Source: Mikania micrantha (lineage: Eukaryota; Streptophyta; Magnoliopsida; Asterales; Asteraceae). Taken from it: a stretch of 64,000 nucleotides of DNA. Positions 1 to 10,981 of this stretch are shown in pieces. The notes under the pieces are model-generated. The model ran no database searches. It was not told the DNA's origin and saw only the letters and a list, made by a program, of their open reading frames with translations. The stretch lies in contig CM018682.1 of NCBI GenBank assembly GCA_009363875.1, positions 50,723,372 through 50,787,371 of the forward strand. Reading direction: 5' to 3'. Numbering within the stretch: the first letter of the stretch is position 1; each line of letters starts with the position of its first letter. The translations under genes were made by a program, and so were the position numbers.

Positions 1-310
1 ATTCAAGAATAAACACGAACAAGGGGTGACAAAAAACTATTGAGAGACTTAGGGGTTAATCTGATAATCTTACAAATTAATTTTATTTTTTATAAAATAA
101 CTTATGTTTTATTAAAATGTAATGATTTATAAATCACCATAACCAAACTTACTAAAACCTTTTAAAATAACTTAGATGATTTTTAAATTTTATATTTTTT
201 CACTGAAAAGAAAATTTTATAGATGATGTGTTATTTAAAAAGATAATGTATTTTATTAATATAAACCTTGTATAAATAAGGTTTAGTTTGTGATTAACTA
301 AGTGGTAACA

Positions 311-500
311 CAGGTGAGTTCATATATACGTCAACTTCAGTAACTTATAGTATTTGAATCATAATAAATTAACACAGGTGCTGAAGATACATAGTCTACA
401 ATCAACGAGCGCACATATCTTTTGTGGTTCATTATATAGCAGCACAGGTGAGTTCATTGTCCCTTTTCTTAACATTTTGTTTTACAAACGCAGGGCTGAG
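311..500 (+). promoter_or_regulatory. two CAG/GTGAGT donor-like sites with CCC...GGG hairpin (E1 left LTR)
   Basis: CAGGTGAGTT occurs at 311-320 and CAGGTGAGTTC at 445-455; both fit the plant 5' splice-site consensus. CCCTTTTC at 461-468 can pair with GGG at 493-495, as at the same place in other LTRs. Splicing is inferred from consensus and conservation only. Confidence 0.45.
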
Positions 501-680
501 AAGCATACGTAAATTATTTTCTTGGACTATATTTTACTTAAATGCTCTTTTTTTCCAGATATGTTTTACATGTATAATTGTTATCCTAGATTTTGTCTAG
601 GTAAACTATTTGCAGGTTTCAAAAAGGGTTATTTACTCATCATGAGTAGATAATTATTTCATTTCAAATAACTATTTTCA

Positions 681-970
681 AAGAAGTAAAGATCTAATTC
701 AAAGAACTGTTTGCAACGATCTATTTTCATATAACTAAAGATCTGTTTCAAAGATCTGTTTTCAACGGTCTGTTTTCAAAGAACTAAAGATGTAATTCAA
801 AGAACTGTATGCAACGATCTATTTTCAAAGAACTAAAGATCTATTTCGAAGAACTATTTTCAGCGATCTATTTTTAGTGGAATATCTTGGAAATATTCAA
901 AGATAGCATGTGCTAAAGAACTAATGATCTATATAAACAAGAACAAACATGGACGATCTAGAACGAACTA
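681..970 (+). repeat. variable motif array, slot 1 (AAGATCT / CAAAGAACT type)
   Basis: Irregular repeats of AAAGATCT, TTTCAAAGAACT and CAACGATCTATTTTC lie on both sides of a conserved anchor at 879-912 (AAATATTCAAAGATAGCATG). Beyond the anchor the same GATCT and AAGAACT words continue. The equivalent position in other LTRs holds unrelated motifs. Confidence 0.8.
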
Positions 971-1328
971 TAAAATCCTATACTTCATGAAGTCCTAGCT
1001 ATAATGACTGATTATAGGTCGCATGTTTGATGATATTTATAGATTTCCTCAACTTCTAAGAACCTTGATTGCTAGACTAGTCTACTCGAGTTTGACCCAG
1101 GCCCAATAATTAGGTCTTAGTTTTTACTTAAATGCTTATTTATTCATTTATTTAAGTACTTTAATTAAATGTTTCTACAATTTTTATGGTTGTTCATGTG
1201 TGTATGATGAGCCTAAGGAATCAAGAGAACTTCCACATTTTGTTGAAACAAACAATAACTAGTGTGTTGATGATGGGGAATGAAATGCTTAATTATCATT
1301 AACAACAATATTCTATATGGTTCGGTAT

Positions 1329-1378
1329 GTGGTGGGCTGGCGGCTGGGCTTGACCCTACATATGCCCTACATATAAGC
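1329..1378 (+). repeat. TATA-like module, copy 1
   Basis: Starts GTGGTGGGCTGGCGGCTGGG, contains GCTTGACCCTA and ends ATGCCCTACATATAAGC. Flanks ATGCTTAATTATCATTAACA (before) and AATGAGGTTAAGGTTGTTA (after) are shared with other copies. It lies between the donor-like and acceptor-like sites of this LTR. Confidence 0.75.
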
Positions 1379-1505
1379 ATCCTTAATTGGATAGTATAGG
1401 GGTTTTAATGAGGTTAAGGTTGTTATTCGGTCAGGTTTGTACAAATTCATTTTCAAATAAAACTATATGAACTCACCAACCACGTATTGACTTGATCCTT
1501 TTGGA

Positions 1506-1522
1506 TGACTTCTCAGGTGACA
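1506..1522 (+). promoter_or_regulatory. acceptor-like site TGACTTCTCAG/GTGA
   Basis: Pyrimidine-containing stretch ending in AG at 1515-1516. The same words recur at the equivalent place in element A, the inner solo LTR and C. Possible 3' splice site; no transcript evidence. Confidence 0.35.
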
Positions 1523-1858
1523 AACAGGTGAACAAGGAAGTTCGTGCTATTTGCTAGGGTGTCAGATAGAGGACCTATTATTTTTGGACGTGCATATTTT
1601 GATCGTCGTTATACGAATTATTTTGTATATCTTGTGCAGATACAAGATAGATGAATTATGATGTTGATTAGTAGATTTAAATTGTTAAATTATGAACGAT
1701 ACTGATGTAATTTAAATTTGTAATTCTATTTCGTTTAGTACTTTCTCATTATTGTCATGTGCTATGTAAACAATCTGATCACTTTGATTATCATCCCCAT
1801 ATCGCACCCCAGGACCATTCCGCCCGATGGGACACTCGATCCGGCTTGGGGTGTGACA

Positions 1859-1895
1859 TTAGCATTTTCTGAGATGTAGGAATTATAAAATCAGT
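1859..1895 (+). other. deletion scar: LTR joined directly to RT
   Basis: After the LTR terminus there is no TGGTATCAGAG-type PBS, gag or protease. About 35 bp of unassigned sequence leads straight into the N-terminal part of RT. Compared with element A, roughly 2.2 kb is missing. Confidence 0.7.
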
Positions 1896-2628
1896 TAAGG
1901 AGCTACTAGATAAAAGCTTCATCCGACCGAGCTACTCACCATGGGGAGCTTCAGTTTTTCATAAAGAAGAAGGATGGATCCTTCTAGATCTGCATAAACT
2001 ACAAAGAACTAAATAAACTGACCATCAAGAATCGGTATCCATTTCCGAGGATTGATGATTTGTTTGATCAGTTTCAACGAGCATGGTACTTTTCGAAGAA
2101 CGATTTGCTTTCCGAATACCACAAGATGAGGATTTAAGACGAAGATATTTCGAAAATGGCTTTCCGAACAAGGTATGAGCATTACGAGTTTTTGGTGATG
2201 CCTTTCGGATTGACGAATGCACCAGCAGTTTTCATGAATCTCATGAACTATGTGTGCAAGCAGTACTTAGATCAGTTTGTCATTGTCTTTATTGACGACG
2301 TCCTGATTTATTCAAAGAGTGAAACAAAGCACGAGAAACATCTTAGAAAGATGTGGAACTTTTAAGGAACGAGCAACTCTACGCCAAATTCTCAAAATGT
2401 GAATTTTGGCTAAGAGAGGTTCAATTCTTGGGTCATGTGATTAACAGTGAGGGTATTCATGTAGACCCTTCCAAGATAGAGGCGATAAAGAATTGGGATA
2501 CTCCTACAACACCGACGAACATACAGTCTTTTCTGGGTTTGGCGGGGTATTATAGAAGGTTTATGTAAAAATTTTCTAAGATATCTTTTCTTCTAACCAA
2601 GTTAACTCAAAATAGTAAATCGTTTGCT
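1896..2628 (+). pseudogene. E1 gypsy reverse transcriptase remnant
   Basis: RNA-dependent DNA polymerase domain of a Ty3/gypsy polyprotein. Translation shows the approach to the fingers region (about 1910-2040, degenerate), then VMPFGLTNAPAVFMNLMN (from 2197) and the catalytic FIDDVLIYSK with both aspartates at 2294-2299. LYAKFSKCEFWLREVQFLGH and FLGLAGYYRRF of the thumb/connection follow. At least three breaks: stops in the N-terminal third, a frame change near 2355 and a stop at 2566. The catalytic pair is kept but the gene cannot make one protein. Close relative of the A and B copies in this window. Confidence 0.9.
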
Positions 2629-3156
2629 TGGGAGCAGAAACAGGAAGATGCTTTCCAAACGTTGAAACAGAAATTATGTGATCCTCCAATCTTTTCTCTC
2701 CCAGAGGGTACAGATGACTTTGTAGTGTATTGTGAAGCTTCCCATCATGAACTCGATTGTGTATTAATGCAGCGAGACAAAGTTATCGCATACGCCTCAA
2801 GAAATCAGAAGATACACGAGAGGAACTACACGACACATGATCTAGAACTAGAAGCCACGGTCTTCGCATTGAATATTTGGAGGCATTACTTGTATGGAAC
2901 TAAGTGTACCATCTTCACCGATCACAAAAGCTTACATCATATCTTTTATTAGAAGGAACTCAACATGCAGCAGCGCTGTTGGGTTGAAATTCTGAATGAT
3001 TATGACTTTGTGATCAAGTACCATCTGGGTAAAGAAAATGTTGTAGTAGATACCTTGAGCCGGAAGGAATGGGGCAAACCCTTGCGTGTAAGAGCAATGG
3101 GAATGACAGTACAAACAAGTCTACGTGACAAAATAATTCAAGCTCCATAAGAATCA
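2629..3156 (+). pseudogene. E1 gypsy RNase H remnant
   Basis: RNase H domain that degrades the RNA strand of the RNA:DNA hybrid. Seen in order: QKQEDAFQTLKQKLCDPPIF, a region reading YCEASHHELDCVLMQ, IWRHYLYGTKCTIFTDHKSL and YHLGKENVVVDTLSRKE. The first catalytic aspartate of the family (YCDAS in A and B) is glutamate here. Stops occur at 2950-2952 and 3148-3150. The later tether toward integrase is read in the same general frame. Confidence 0.88.
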
Positions 3157-4107
3157 GTGGAACGAGGTAATGTGATGAAACATCTTGATTGTGGAGCGGA
3201 GCGACAGTTCGACACGAAACCGGATGGGGTTATCTACTATGAGGATTGTTTGTGGACTCGTAAGTTAGATGAACTGAGGAAACTTATTTTTGACGAAGCA
3301 CACAAGACCAGGTACTCCGTACACCCAGGCGCCAATAAAATGTACCAAGATCTACCGGGATTTTATTGGTGGCCGAAAATTAAGAAAGATATAGCCGAGT
3401 ACGTCGGTCGATGTTTGGCATGTGCAAAAGTTAAGGCGGAACACCAGAAGACATCTGGTTTCTGGAACAGCCTGAGATTTCGTTATGGAAGTAGGGACAA
3501 ATAGCTATGGATTTCATTACCAAGCTACCCCGCACTTCCAGTGGTCATGATATAATTTGGCTTATCATTGATCGTTTAACCAAATCTTTTCGTTTCTTGC
3601 CAATGTGTTCACGATGGATAAACTGGCAAGATTATACATGAATGAGATAGTGGTGCGCCATGGTTTACCATTGTCTGTGATATCTGATCGAGATAGCAGA
3701 TTCACGTCGAGGTTTTGAAATTCATTGCAGAAAACTCTAGGGACAAACTTCAATTTGAGTACAACTTACCATCCACAAACGGACTGTCAAAGAGAACGTA
3801 CTATACAAACCCTGGCGGACATGCTACGAATGTGTGTTCTAGATTTCGTGGGCATTGGGGCTCCCATTTACCACTGATAGAATTATCCTATAACAACAGT
3901 TACCATAGCAGCATCGGATGTGCTACATTCGAGGCTCGGTATGGTAGGAAATGTCGGTCACCGATCTGTTGGACTGAAATAGGAGATAACCGAATAACTG
4001 GACATGCGCTTATATAGGAAAACACTGATAAGATTTCCCAAATACAGCATAAGTTACAAGCAGACAGAAGTAGACAAAAGAGCTACGCCAATAACTGACG
4101 TAAGCCA
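3157..4107 (+). pseudogene. E1 gypsy integrase remnant (zinc finger and core)
   Basis: Integrase inserts the cDNA into the genome. Visible parts: HKTRYSVHPGANKMYQDLPG and CLACAKVKAEH (HHCC zinc finger, 3301-3445), MDFITKLPRTSSGHD, a SDRDSRFTSRF region followed by a nonsense codon near 3716, and SYNNSYHSSIGCATFEARYG at the core end. The active-site Glu codon (GAA) is still present near 3796-3800. Several frame changes (near 3480, 3600, 3715, 3800) and stops disable it. Confidence 0.88.
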
Positions 4108-4575
4108 TTGGGATTCCAAGTGGGAGACCGAGTCATGGTGAAGTTATCCCCATGGAATTACGTAATCATTTTCGGAAATAAAGGCAAGATAGCACCACGA
4201 TACGTCAGAACATTCGAAATCATTCAATGGATTGGTCCTGTGGCATATAGGCTAACATTACCTGATGAACTTAGCGGTGTGCATGACGTGTCCACATCTC
4301 AAATCTCAAAAATTCCTAGCAGATGAGTCTTTAGTTATACCAGTAGAGGATATTCACATAGATGAACAGTTAAATATTGTGTACGAACCTTTGGAAATTA
4401 TGGACCGTGAAGTTAAACAACTGAAACGAAGCCGTATTCCAATCATCAAGGTTCGATGCAATTCCAAACGTGGACCTGAATTTACTGGGGAGTGTGAGGA
4501 TCACATGAAGTCCAATTATCCCCATTTTTTTACAGAGAAAGACGTACTTGATAACGATTCTAAAATTTCGGGACG
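4108..4575 (+). pseudogene. E1 integrase C-terminus / chromodomain-like remnant
   Basis: Reads GFQVGDRVMVKLSPWNYV, GKIAPRYVRTFEIIQWIGPV and, after a frame change near 4300, a tail with IMDREVKQLKRSRIPIIKVR and a WE/CE-DHMKSNYPHFF ending. In plant chromoviruses this tail is the chromodomain that can steer integration to heterochromatin. Assignment to that family rests on motif resemblance. The tail ends shortly before the PPT, as in A and B. Confidence 0.8.
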
Positions 4576-4598
4576 AAATTTCTTTAACAAGGGGAGAC
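4563..4598 (+). promoter_or_regulatory. E1 pre-PPT hairpin and polypurine tract
   Basis: AAATTTCG-GGA-CGAAATTT (4563-4581) is a perfect 8-bp inverted repeat with a 3-nt loop. AAGGGGAGAC (4589-4598) abuts the LTR start TGTAACATC and is the plus-strand primer site. The same layout occurs in A and B. Confidence 0.85.
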
Positions 4599-5204
4599 TG
4601 TAACATCAGTGGCTGAACAGTACCTGTACAGTAGATCGGGTATGAAACTATGTGTATTACTTGTTATGTGAAGTTCAATACGAAACTATTACGAATCTAT
4701 TTGAGATACATGTTGTGAAACTGTGGTTTAACATTCAGAATCGATTATGGCAACACAACTCTATTATGTGCATTCTAGTTAGGCTTTATTATGTATACAC
4801 GTATGTGAGAATGTATAGAACAAAAAAAAATAACGGGCGTTGTTACGTGAATATTAAACTAACGGAGTATTCGTGTGGGTGACGATTTGCACGAATATAT
4901 CCGTGAGTTTAACATTCTGAATGATGTCTGATAATTAGAAAATCAAATTAGGGAGTATAGTTGTCTTCGTGTTCGTACGGGTGACGATCTGTACGAATAT
5001 GCGCGAAAGCAGTACGATTCGACGAAACAGTTAGATTAAACATTTTACAAATTTTAAAAATAAATAAAAGATATTTAGTTAATTTACTATGAATTACCAC
5101 CTAAAATAATTTAAAAATTTCTATTTTTAAATATCTTAACGTTTCGTTACGCGAAATCCAGAAATGACACGTTGACATGAAGCCGAACGAACTCGTACGC
5201 ACCA

Positions 5205-5385
5205 ACCCACTTTCTCTCTTTAGAAACCGGCCCTCTCTCTCTACATTTTCTCTCACTAGATTTAAACCCAAAACCTTAGAATCTTAACCAAATCGAGCGA
5301 TTTTGGTGTCAAAACGACCACAAGAACGTGTAGATGTCGAAAGTACAAAGAATAGGAGCTTGGAACCAGCAAAATCGAGGTATAA
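5205..5385 (+). promoter_or_regulatory. pyrimidine-rich leader and GAG/GTA donor-like site
   Basis: CTTTCTCTC and CCCTCTCTCTCTACATTTTC (5210-5250) precede a conserved leader that ends AAATCGAG/GTATAATTG at 5372-5388. The same arrangement is in A, B, B2 and the inner solo LTR. No clear TATA box is seen upstream in this copy. Confidence 0.4.
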
Positions 5386-6257
5386 TTGAGGTGAAACCTA
5401 CGGTTTTCGGGTTTTTTTAGGGTTTTCTTCATCTTCAAACATCTGGACTTTCCAGCTGGTTTTAATCCATTAAAACGTCTAGGATTCACACGGAAATGGC
5501 TTACGTTTACCAAGAACATGCTGAATTAATGGAATGGTCGGGATCTGGAAACATGTAATATCAACATAAGAACATGAAGATGAAGCTAGGATCGATGGCG
5601 TGGGTTTCAGCAAGATTCATCCATCGAAGTTACTAGTTTCGGTGGGTTAAAATCGATGGGAACCGATCTAACTTACTAATATCGAACTTACAAGATCAAG
5701 AATGTTAGCAAAGAACTACTAAAGGACTTGGTGATTAACCTACTTAGGTTAACTCAAGTTCTAACATTTTTAACTTATATTTTCCTAAAATAACTTAGAG
5801 TTCTATTAAAATGTAATGATTAACAACATATGACTATAATTTTATAAGAATCATCATAACTTATTTTGTTAAAATAATTAAAAGGTAACGTAACATATTT
5901 TCTACCAAAATGAACTTAACTATTAAAACTTAAATAGAATTTGGTAAATGATGATTTTCTAAATATTTATACTTTAAATATCATAAACCTTAGGTAAATA
6001 AGGTTGAGTCTTTATTAGTAAAGAGATAAGGGTTCAGACAGGGTTATAATAACCTAGAATACTTAGAGGAAATCATAGTAACACATTAGTTAAATCGTAG
6101 GACACATAGTTGCACACCGAGACAAAAACCCTATATACGTCAACTGTAAATACTGATAGTATAAAAATCATAACAAATCAACTTAGGTGTTGAAGATACA
6201 TAGTCTACAAAGAACGAGCATGCATATATTTCTCTGTTGAATCATAAACACTAAAAC

Positions 6258-6312
6258 ATAGGTGAGTTCAGTGCCCCTTTTCTAATCATTATTGTTTTAT
6301 AAATGCAAGGCT
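6258..6312 (+). promoter_or_regulatory. TAG/GTGAGT donor-like site with remnant hairpin
   Basis: ATAGGTGAGTTCAGTGCCCC starts at 6258. CAAGGCTGAGAAGC at 6305-6318 stands where A has GCGGGGCTGAGAAGC, so the stem is weakened here. Confidence 0.35.
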
Positions 6313-6489
6313 GAGAAGCATGCGTAAATTATTTTCCTTGGATTATATTCTACTTAAATGATTTTAAATTCTATAAGTTTGTGTGTATAAATGTTTTCTT
6401 AGATCATGTCTAGGTAAATTTTGTGCTGATTTTACAAAAGATTATCTACTTATATAATAAGTGGATGATTATTTCACGTTCTAGTAAAC

Positions 6490-6890
6490 ATTTTGATGAA
6501 TCAAGCAAACATTTCCAAAGAATCTATTTTCAATGAATCTATTTTCAACGAATCTACTTTCAATGAATCTAGTTTCAACGAATCAATTTTTCATGAATAA
6601 ATTAAACATTTTCAACGAAACAAGTTTTCAAGTTCAACGAATCAAAGAATCATTTTGACGAAACAAATTTAAAATGTTCAACGAACCAAGCGTTCAATGA
6701 TCAACGAATCTAGTGTACATTTGTTCATCGAATCTAGTATTCATTGTTCAACGAAACATGTACATTTTTCAACGAATCTAGTATGAATCAAGAAATCATT
6801 TTCTAGGGAATGTCTGGGAAATATCAAAGACAACATGTGTGAACGAAACTAAACGAAACAAGGAACGGATCTAGAGGAAACAAGAACGAA
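6490..6890 (+). repeat. variable motif array, slot 1 (CAACGAATCT / AACGAAAC type)
   Basis: Repeated TTTCAACGAATCTA and TTTTCAATGAATCT words (6510-6600) pass into AACGAAACAAG and TTCAACGAATCTAG (6610-6790). The conserved anchor GGGAAATATCAAAGACAACA follows, and after it AACGAAACT and AACGAAACAAG continue. The slot is the same as 681-970 but the motif is different. Confidence 0.8.
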
Positions 6891-7068
6891 ACAAAAACCC
6901 TATATTTCAAGAAGTCCTAGCTAGACCGTTTGATTTTAGGTCACATGTTTTATGATATTTACAGAATCCGCTAACTTCTAACAACCTTTGATTGCTCTAC
7001 TAGTCTACTCGAGTTGACAAAGGCCTAATCATTAGAAATTAGCTTTTAATTAAATGTTTATCTATTCA

Positions 7069-7510
7069 TGACAGTAATATTGCTATACTTGTTATGCACT
7101 TATGGACAATAATATTATTACGAATCATCACCCATAATGATACTGCGTCTCGCTTATGCATTACGATTTTTTTAAATGATTTGTTTGTCATACTATTCAT
7201 CATGACATTATCCTACTACACCAAACGCAATATATGTATAGGGCATACGTAGATTCCAGCTACCTGCCTTATCAGCCACCAGTACACCACTGTTTCGATA
7301 AAATAAAATAGAATTCTTTCCTAGCATAACCGATTGTCAATAAATTATATATACTTGTACTTAATGTAAACAAAATCCTATAACGCATAGACATGCACAT
7401 AAGGACCACATTGACACCTTGAATATGAATCATACTGACATATAGACTAACATGTACACACTATTCTACCCTTGTCTATCACTACCATGACTTACTGTAT
7501 AGATGTTACA
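7069..7510 (-). mobile_element. truncated B-type gypsy LTR start, minus strand
   Basis: Read on the minus strand, 7510 begins TGTAACATCT. The fragment then carries the U3 landmarks of element B: the module at 7229-7292, the run around ACGAATAGTATGACAAACAA and a GGGTGATGATTCG motif. It ends abruptly against the E1 LTR at 7068, so both lost sequence at this joint. Confidence 0.75.
7229..7292 (-). repeat. TATA-like module, copy 2
   Basis: Minus strand reads CAGTGGTGTACTGG and ends ATGCCCTATACATATATTGC. Orientation follows the host LTR fragment. Confidence 0.7.
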
Positions 7511-7569
7511 CCTGGGCATGGCACATGGTTGGTTGTACAGATGTTACACCTGGGCATGGCACATGGTTG
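7501..7569. repeat. 38-bp direct duplication at an LTR terminus
   Basis: AGATGTTACACCTGGGCATG followed by GCACATGGTTG occurs at 7501 and again at 7539. The first copy contains the minus-strand LTR end (GATGTTACA); the second repeats that end plus flank. 7570-7681 has no recognisable content. Confidence 0.8.
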
Positions 7570-7681
7570 ATACTATAATAATGACGCCTATTTCCATTGC
7601 TACAAACTATCGATACTAATCCATTGGACTTATCCAAGTGTTCCAAACCATAAGGAAGCCAAATTGTTGGTTTGGTGAATT

Positions 7682-8183
7682 TGATCTAGATTGTATCAAG
7701 AAGCTCTATGAACAATTAAACACATGCGGAATCTATGTTTAATCTATAAGAATCAAAGAAGAACAAGCATTTCCATAAACATCTTCATCTCATTAATCAA
7801 TAACAATTGATTACAGCTCTAACACAGAGAATTTCTCACACAGAGAAAACACACACACTCTCTACAGGTTTTTTGAAGTTCTCCAAGAGTTATAAGAAAA
7901 TCAGACAAACCTTCTATATATACACAACTGCCAGCCAAACCTATTTCCTAGCCGAACCCTTAGGTTCGCTAGCGGAACCTTGAGGTTCGCTGGGCGAACC
8001 TAGGTTGCCCAACCTAATAGGCTCGCCGAACCTTTCCATGGTTATTGGTTCGCCAAAACTATCAAAGTGATAGGTTCGCCGAACCTGCTAAGGTTCGTGG
8101 GCCAAACGAACCTAAGCAAAACCTTATAAACTTTCTATAATTTACATGTTTGAATAGTAACCTATTACAAATATGTACTAACA
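7682..8183 (-). mobile_element. copia 3' LTR
   Basis: Plus-strand ends TGATCTAGATTG and TACTAACA give TGTTAG...CA on the minus strand. It holds several GGTTCG/CGAACC words at 7960-8115. A 26-bp stretch between two AGGTTCGCC-like words is present here and absent from the other LTR. Confidence 0.88.
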
Positions 8184-8196
8184 AATTCCCCCTTAA
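8184..8196 (-). promoter_or_regulatory. copia polypurine tract
   Basis: Minus strand TTAAGGGGGAATT abuts the LTR start TGTTAG. It is the plus-strand primer site. Confidence 0.8.
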
Positions 8197-8316
8197 TAGT
8201 TTCTATCAAAAATCTTCAGTCTTCTTCTTAGTCTTTAACACCACTAGTTTCTTCACAAACATTATCTTCAACTCATATTACAACCGATCGAGGAATCTTT
8301 GCTAATCTTTCAGCCT

Positions 8317-9228
8317 TTAACTTACATCCCTTTCATCAATTTCCTTCTGTAACTGCATCAACTCAACATACAGATAGTTCTCATCTTCCCAATTGCATCC
8401 TGAATGTATACCCAGAGTGTAACACATTCGAGCAATGGTCTGAAACTGAACTGCCATATCCTTGTAACTGATTCCCACATCATGATAACCTTCGGCTGCA
8501 AAAATCTCAGCCATGTTAAGCAAATCAATATCATCCTTTGAGCAATTTACAATCCAAACTGGATCCAGCATTCTGATGACTCTCCATTGATCTTCTTGTT
8601 TTAATAAAATCACTGCTTCAGCTGTCTTCTCATCATATAACCAGAACTTGAAATATGGATTCCAATTCTATTCTACCTTCCTCAACCTTCGTCTTTTGAA
8701 CACTATAGGCTTTGGATATCCATGAATCTTGTCTTTAGCTTGAGGAGAAAGCAAACTCCATTCAGATCTAGCCTCCTTCTTCAGTAACTTATCAAAAATT
8801 TCATTGTGTTTGGTCTGAATAGGTTTGATCATCTTCAGTCTAGACAACTCCATACATCCGAATGAAGGTAAAGTCATCAAATCTAAAGCCTTTCCAAAGT
8901 ATTGACACCCATCAATTCGCTTTACCACATAACATCCTTTATCAGTAAGACTTCCAGGAATGTTGTAAAAGTAACCATAACTAACAATTCTTCCAATCAT
9001 CTTTGACTTGGATCTAATCTTGAATATTTTGAATTGTTTAGCTTGGTTGTCTTGAACTTTATCGTCTATTACTTCAATCATCTGCTTGAAAATGCACAAA
9101 TGATCAACAATGTACTTCATCTCCTCTTGATTCTCTTTCCATAGATCCATGTTAGTCTTTTCTGTAACTTGAGCCAGTGATGTCCTTGATACACCTCCAA
9201 GATCAAAAATTTTCTTTAAAGTTTGCAA
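8317..9228 (-). pseudogene. copia additional ORF, C-terminal part
   Basis: Open stretches of 186 aa (9228-8668) and 98 aa (8613-8317), with a stop at 8670-8668, form the end of one long reading. The first has a basic, charged character and ends FKRRRLRKVE; the second contains MLDPVWIVNCSKDDIDLLN and ends QKEIDERDVS. Between them the frame stays readable (WNPYFKFWLYDEKTAEA). No catalytic motif is recognised. From memory, proteins of this kind appear behind SIRE-like pol genes in Asteraceae annotations; their function is unknown to me. Confidence 0.6.
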
Positions 9229-9245
9229 GTTGTATAAGTTTTCAT

Positions 9246-10981
9246 CTATTGGACATCTTTTTCAAAATCAAATAAATCCAATTCATCATCTTGCTCAAAG
9301 TCAAACATTTGGTCTGCATCAATCTCAAACATATCATTGAAGTCTTTTGGTGAATAGCCACCAGCTATATCACCTTCTTCCAACTCTTTTTCTTCTGATA
9401 TCTCAACAACTATTCTCTGCAAATCAATATCAGAATGATGTTTAAACAAATCAAGAAAAGTAGGCAGAGAATAATCAATAATCTTCTTTGGTTCCATTTT
9501 AGTTAAATCTTCAAAATCATCATCATTACAATCTCTAGCTCTATCAAAAGACACAGCAGTAACAAGGATAAAATCAAAATTAATCTTTGAAGTATCATAA
9601 ACATCAATAGCTCCAGTCTGTGAAGTCAAGTCACCATTTCCACCTGATCCACCTACCACATCACCATCATCTTCATCATCATCATCATGAGCATTCAAGC
9701 CTAGATGTTCATCAATATCAGAATCACCATAGTCCACCTTCTCATCTTCTTCTTTCTCTTCTTCATCATCCACATTTACAAACACCTTATCACCATCAGA
9801 AGCTTCAGCTTGAGAATCCTTAACTTTCAGCTCATCAGTATTTTGTCTTAAATCTTTATTCTCATTCTGTAGTTCAGCAATATCAACATTCTGAATATCA
9901 ATCATAGACTCCAACGAAGCAATTCTTTCATTCATTATATTTTTCTCAAGCAAGTCTTCTTCCCTCCATTTCATCAGCTGAGCAATTTGAATTTTCATCT
10001 CATCTAATTCACTGGTACCCGAAGAAGATGGTTGATCAGCTTTGACTTTCTCCGTTTCCATCTTGTATTGATCAAACTCCTTTGACAACATAGAAATTCT
10101 TTTTCGAAGCTCAGAATCATCATGATCGGCAGTAAAATTTAGATCCAAATCATCTAAATTTCCAAACAAGGAATCATCTCTGGAAGTAGAAGCTTGATGA
10201 GATGAAGTTTCTGGAAATGAAGTAGTCACTGTATTAGTCTCTATGAAAGAAGGAACAAAAGAAGCCACATTTACTTACTCAGGAGCTTGTACAAAGCCTC
10301 CTGGAACTGTAAAAACAGAAACTGGTGTAGAAATATGCAATGTAGCAGAAACTGGTGTAGATGTAACAACAGGAACAGATGGAGAAGAAACCATAGAAGC
10401 AATAACAGATGAGCATACAATGATCTTAGGAGCTTTAACCTTCTACTTTGTTGGACCTTTTGCCATCCTCTTCTTCTTCTTTGGCCTTGATGACTCAGGC
10501 TCTTCAGCTACAAAATCAGGATCAGTTCTCTCTTCTAGTGTTTCTTCAGTTTGTTCTGGAGCAGCCCTCTTCTTCATTATTTTAAGTACCGTACTCCCTT
10601 GTACAATAGTCTCTAATTCAGACTCGGTATCAGTAGACTCTTCAACTTCATCTACATCTTCAATATTCTCAGCATCAACATGAATAGAAGAAGTGTCTTC
10701 TTGTTGCCTTTGTTTTTCATGTTGATCTGGAAATATAACTTCAAGAGGAACCAATATAGAAGGAGTTACACTTGGCCCTTGAGTCTGAGATTTACCTGGT
10801 TGTTATGATCAGGAAGACTGAGCAGGTGATTTTCTTGTCTGTTGTCTTGGATGAGAAAGAGGTGGTGGTTGTTGCTGGTCATCATTATCATCACTGAATG
10901 CTTCAGTATCAGAACCAGAATCTGCATGCCTCCATGCATCATTCTCAGGAGCTACTTAATTAGCCCAGGCACAGTGACAAA
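9246..10981 (-). pseudogene. copia additional ORF, acidic middle region
   Basis: Two open stretches (340 aa at 10268-9246 and 103 aa at 10754-10443) plus stop-interrupted links in one general reading. Composition is very acidic: runs such as DDEEEKEEDEKVDYGDSDID and HDDDDEDDGDVVGGSGGNGD, with a predicted coiled-coil segment (KMETEKVKADQ to ENKDLRQNTDELKVKDSQAE, about residues 70-155 of the 340-aa stretch). A Ser/Pro/Gln-rich part (10800-10960) contains three stops. A PKKKKRMAK basic patch near 10470 could be a nuclear signal. A disordered linker or chromatin-binding region is possible; no function can be assigned. Confidence 0.6.

Larger units (their letters stand above)
1..1858 (+). mobile_element. 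E1 gypsy element, left LTR (3' portion; cut by window edge)
   Basis: The right part of a long gypsy LTR. It ends in GGGTGTGACA at 1849-1858, the same terminus as the other gypsy LTRs here. Its order of landmarks matches the LTR of element A at 34.9-36.7 kb: CAG/GTGAG donor-like site, GCGTAAAT block, short-motif array, the phrase AGTCCTAGCT, a TATA-like module and a TTCTCAG/GTGA acceptor-like site. The start lies before the window. No PBS follows, so whether it was the 5' LTR of the adjacent pol remnant rests on position only. Confidence 0.85.
4599..7068 (+). mobile_element. E1 gypsy element, right LTR (3' end missing)
   Basis: Begins TGTAACATCAGTGG right after the PPT. Landmarks in order: paired GGTGACGAT...ACGAATA motifs (4881-5000), pyrimidine-rich leader (5210-5255), GAG/GTA site (5377-5382), weak ATCGAT-type block (5590-5700), GTGAG site (6260-6266), slot-1 array and AGTCCTAGCTAGAC. 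It matches the left LTR up to about TTTATCTATTCAT, then stops. The module and GTGTGACA end are absent. Its slot-1 array differs in motif from the left LTR, so the two were not necessarily one LTR pair. Confidence 0.88.

Noticed and set aside
9620..10683. Plus-strand open frames (a His-rich 67 aa and a 146 aa frame)
   Set aside because: They are antisense to the acidic middle of the copia extra ORF; Asp/Glu codons read backwards give His, Ser and Leu strings.
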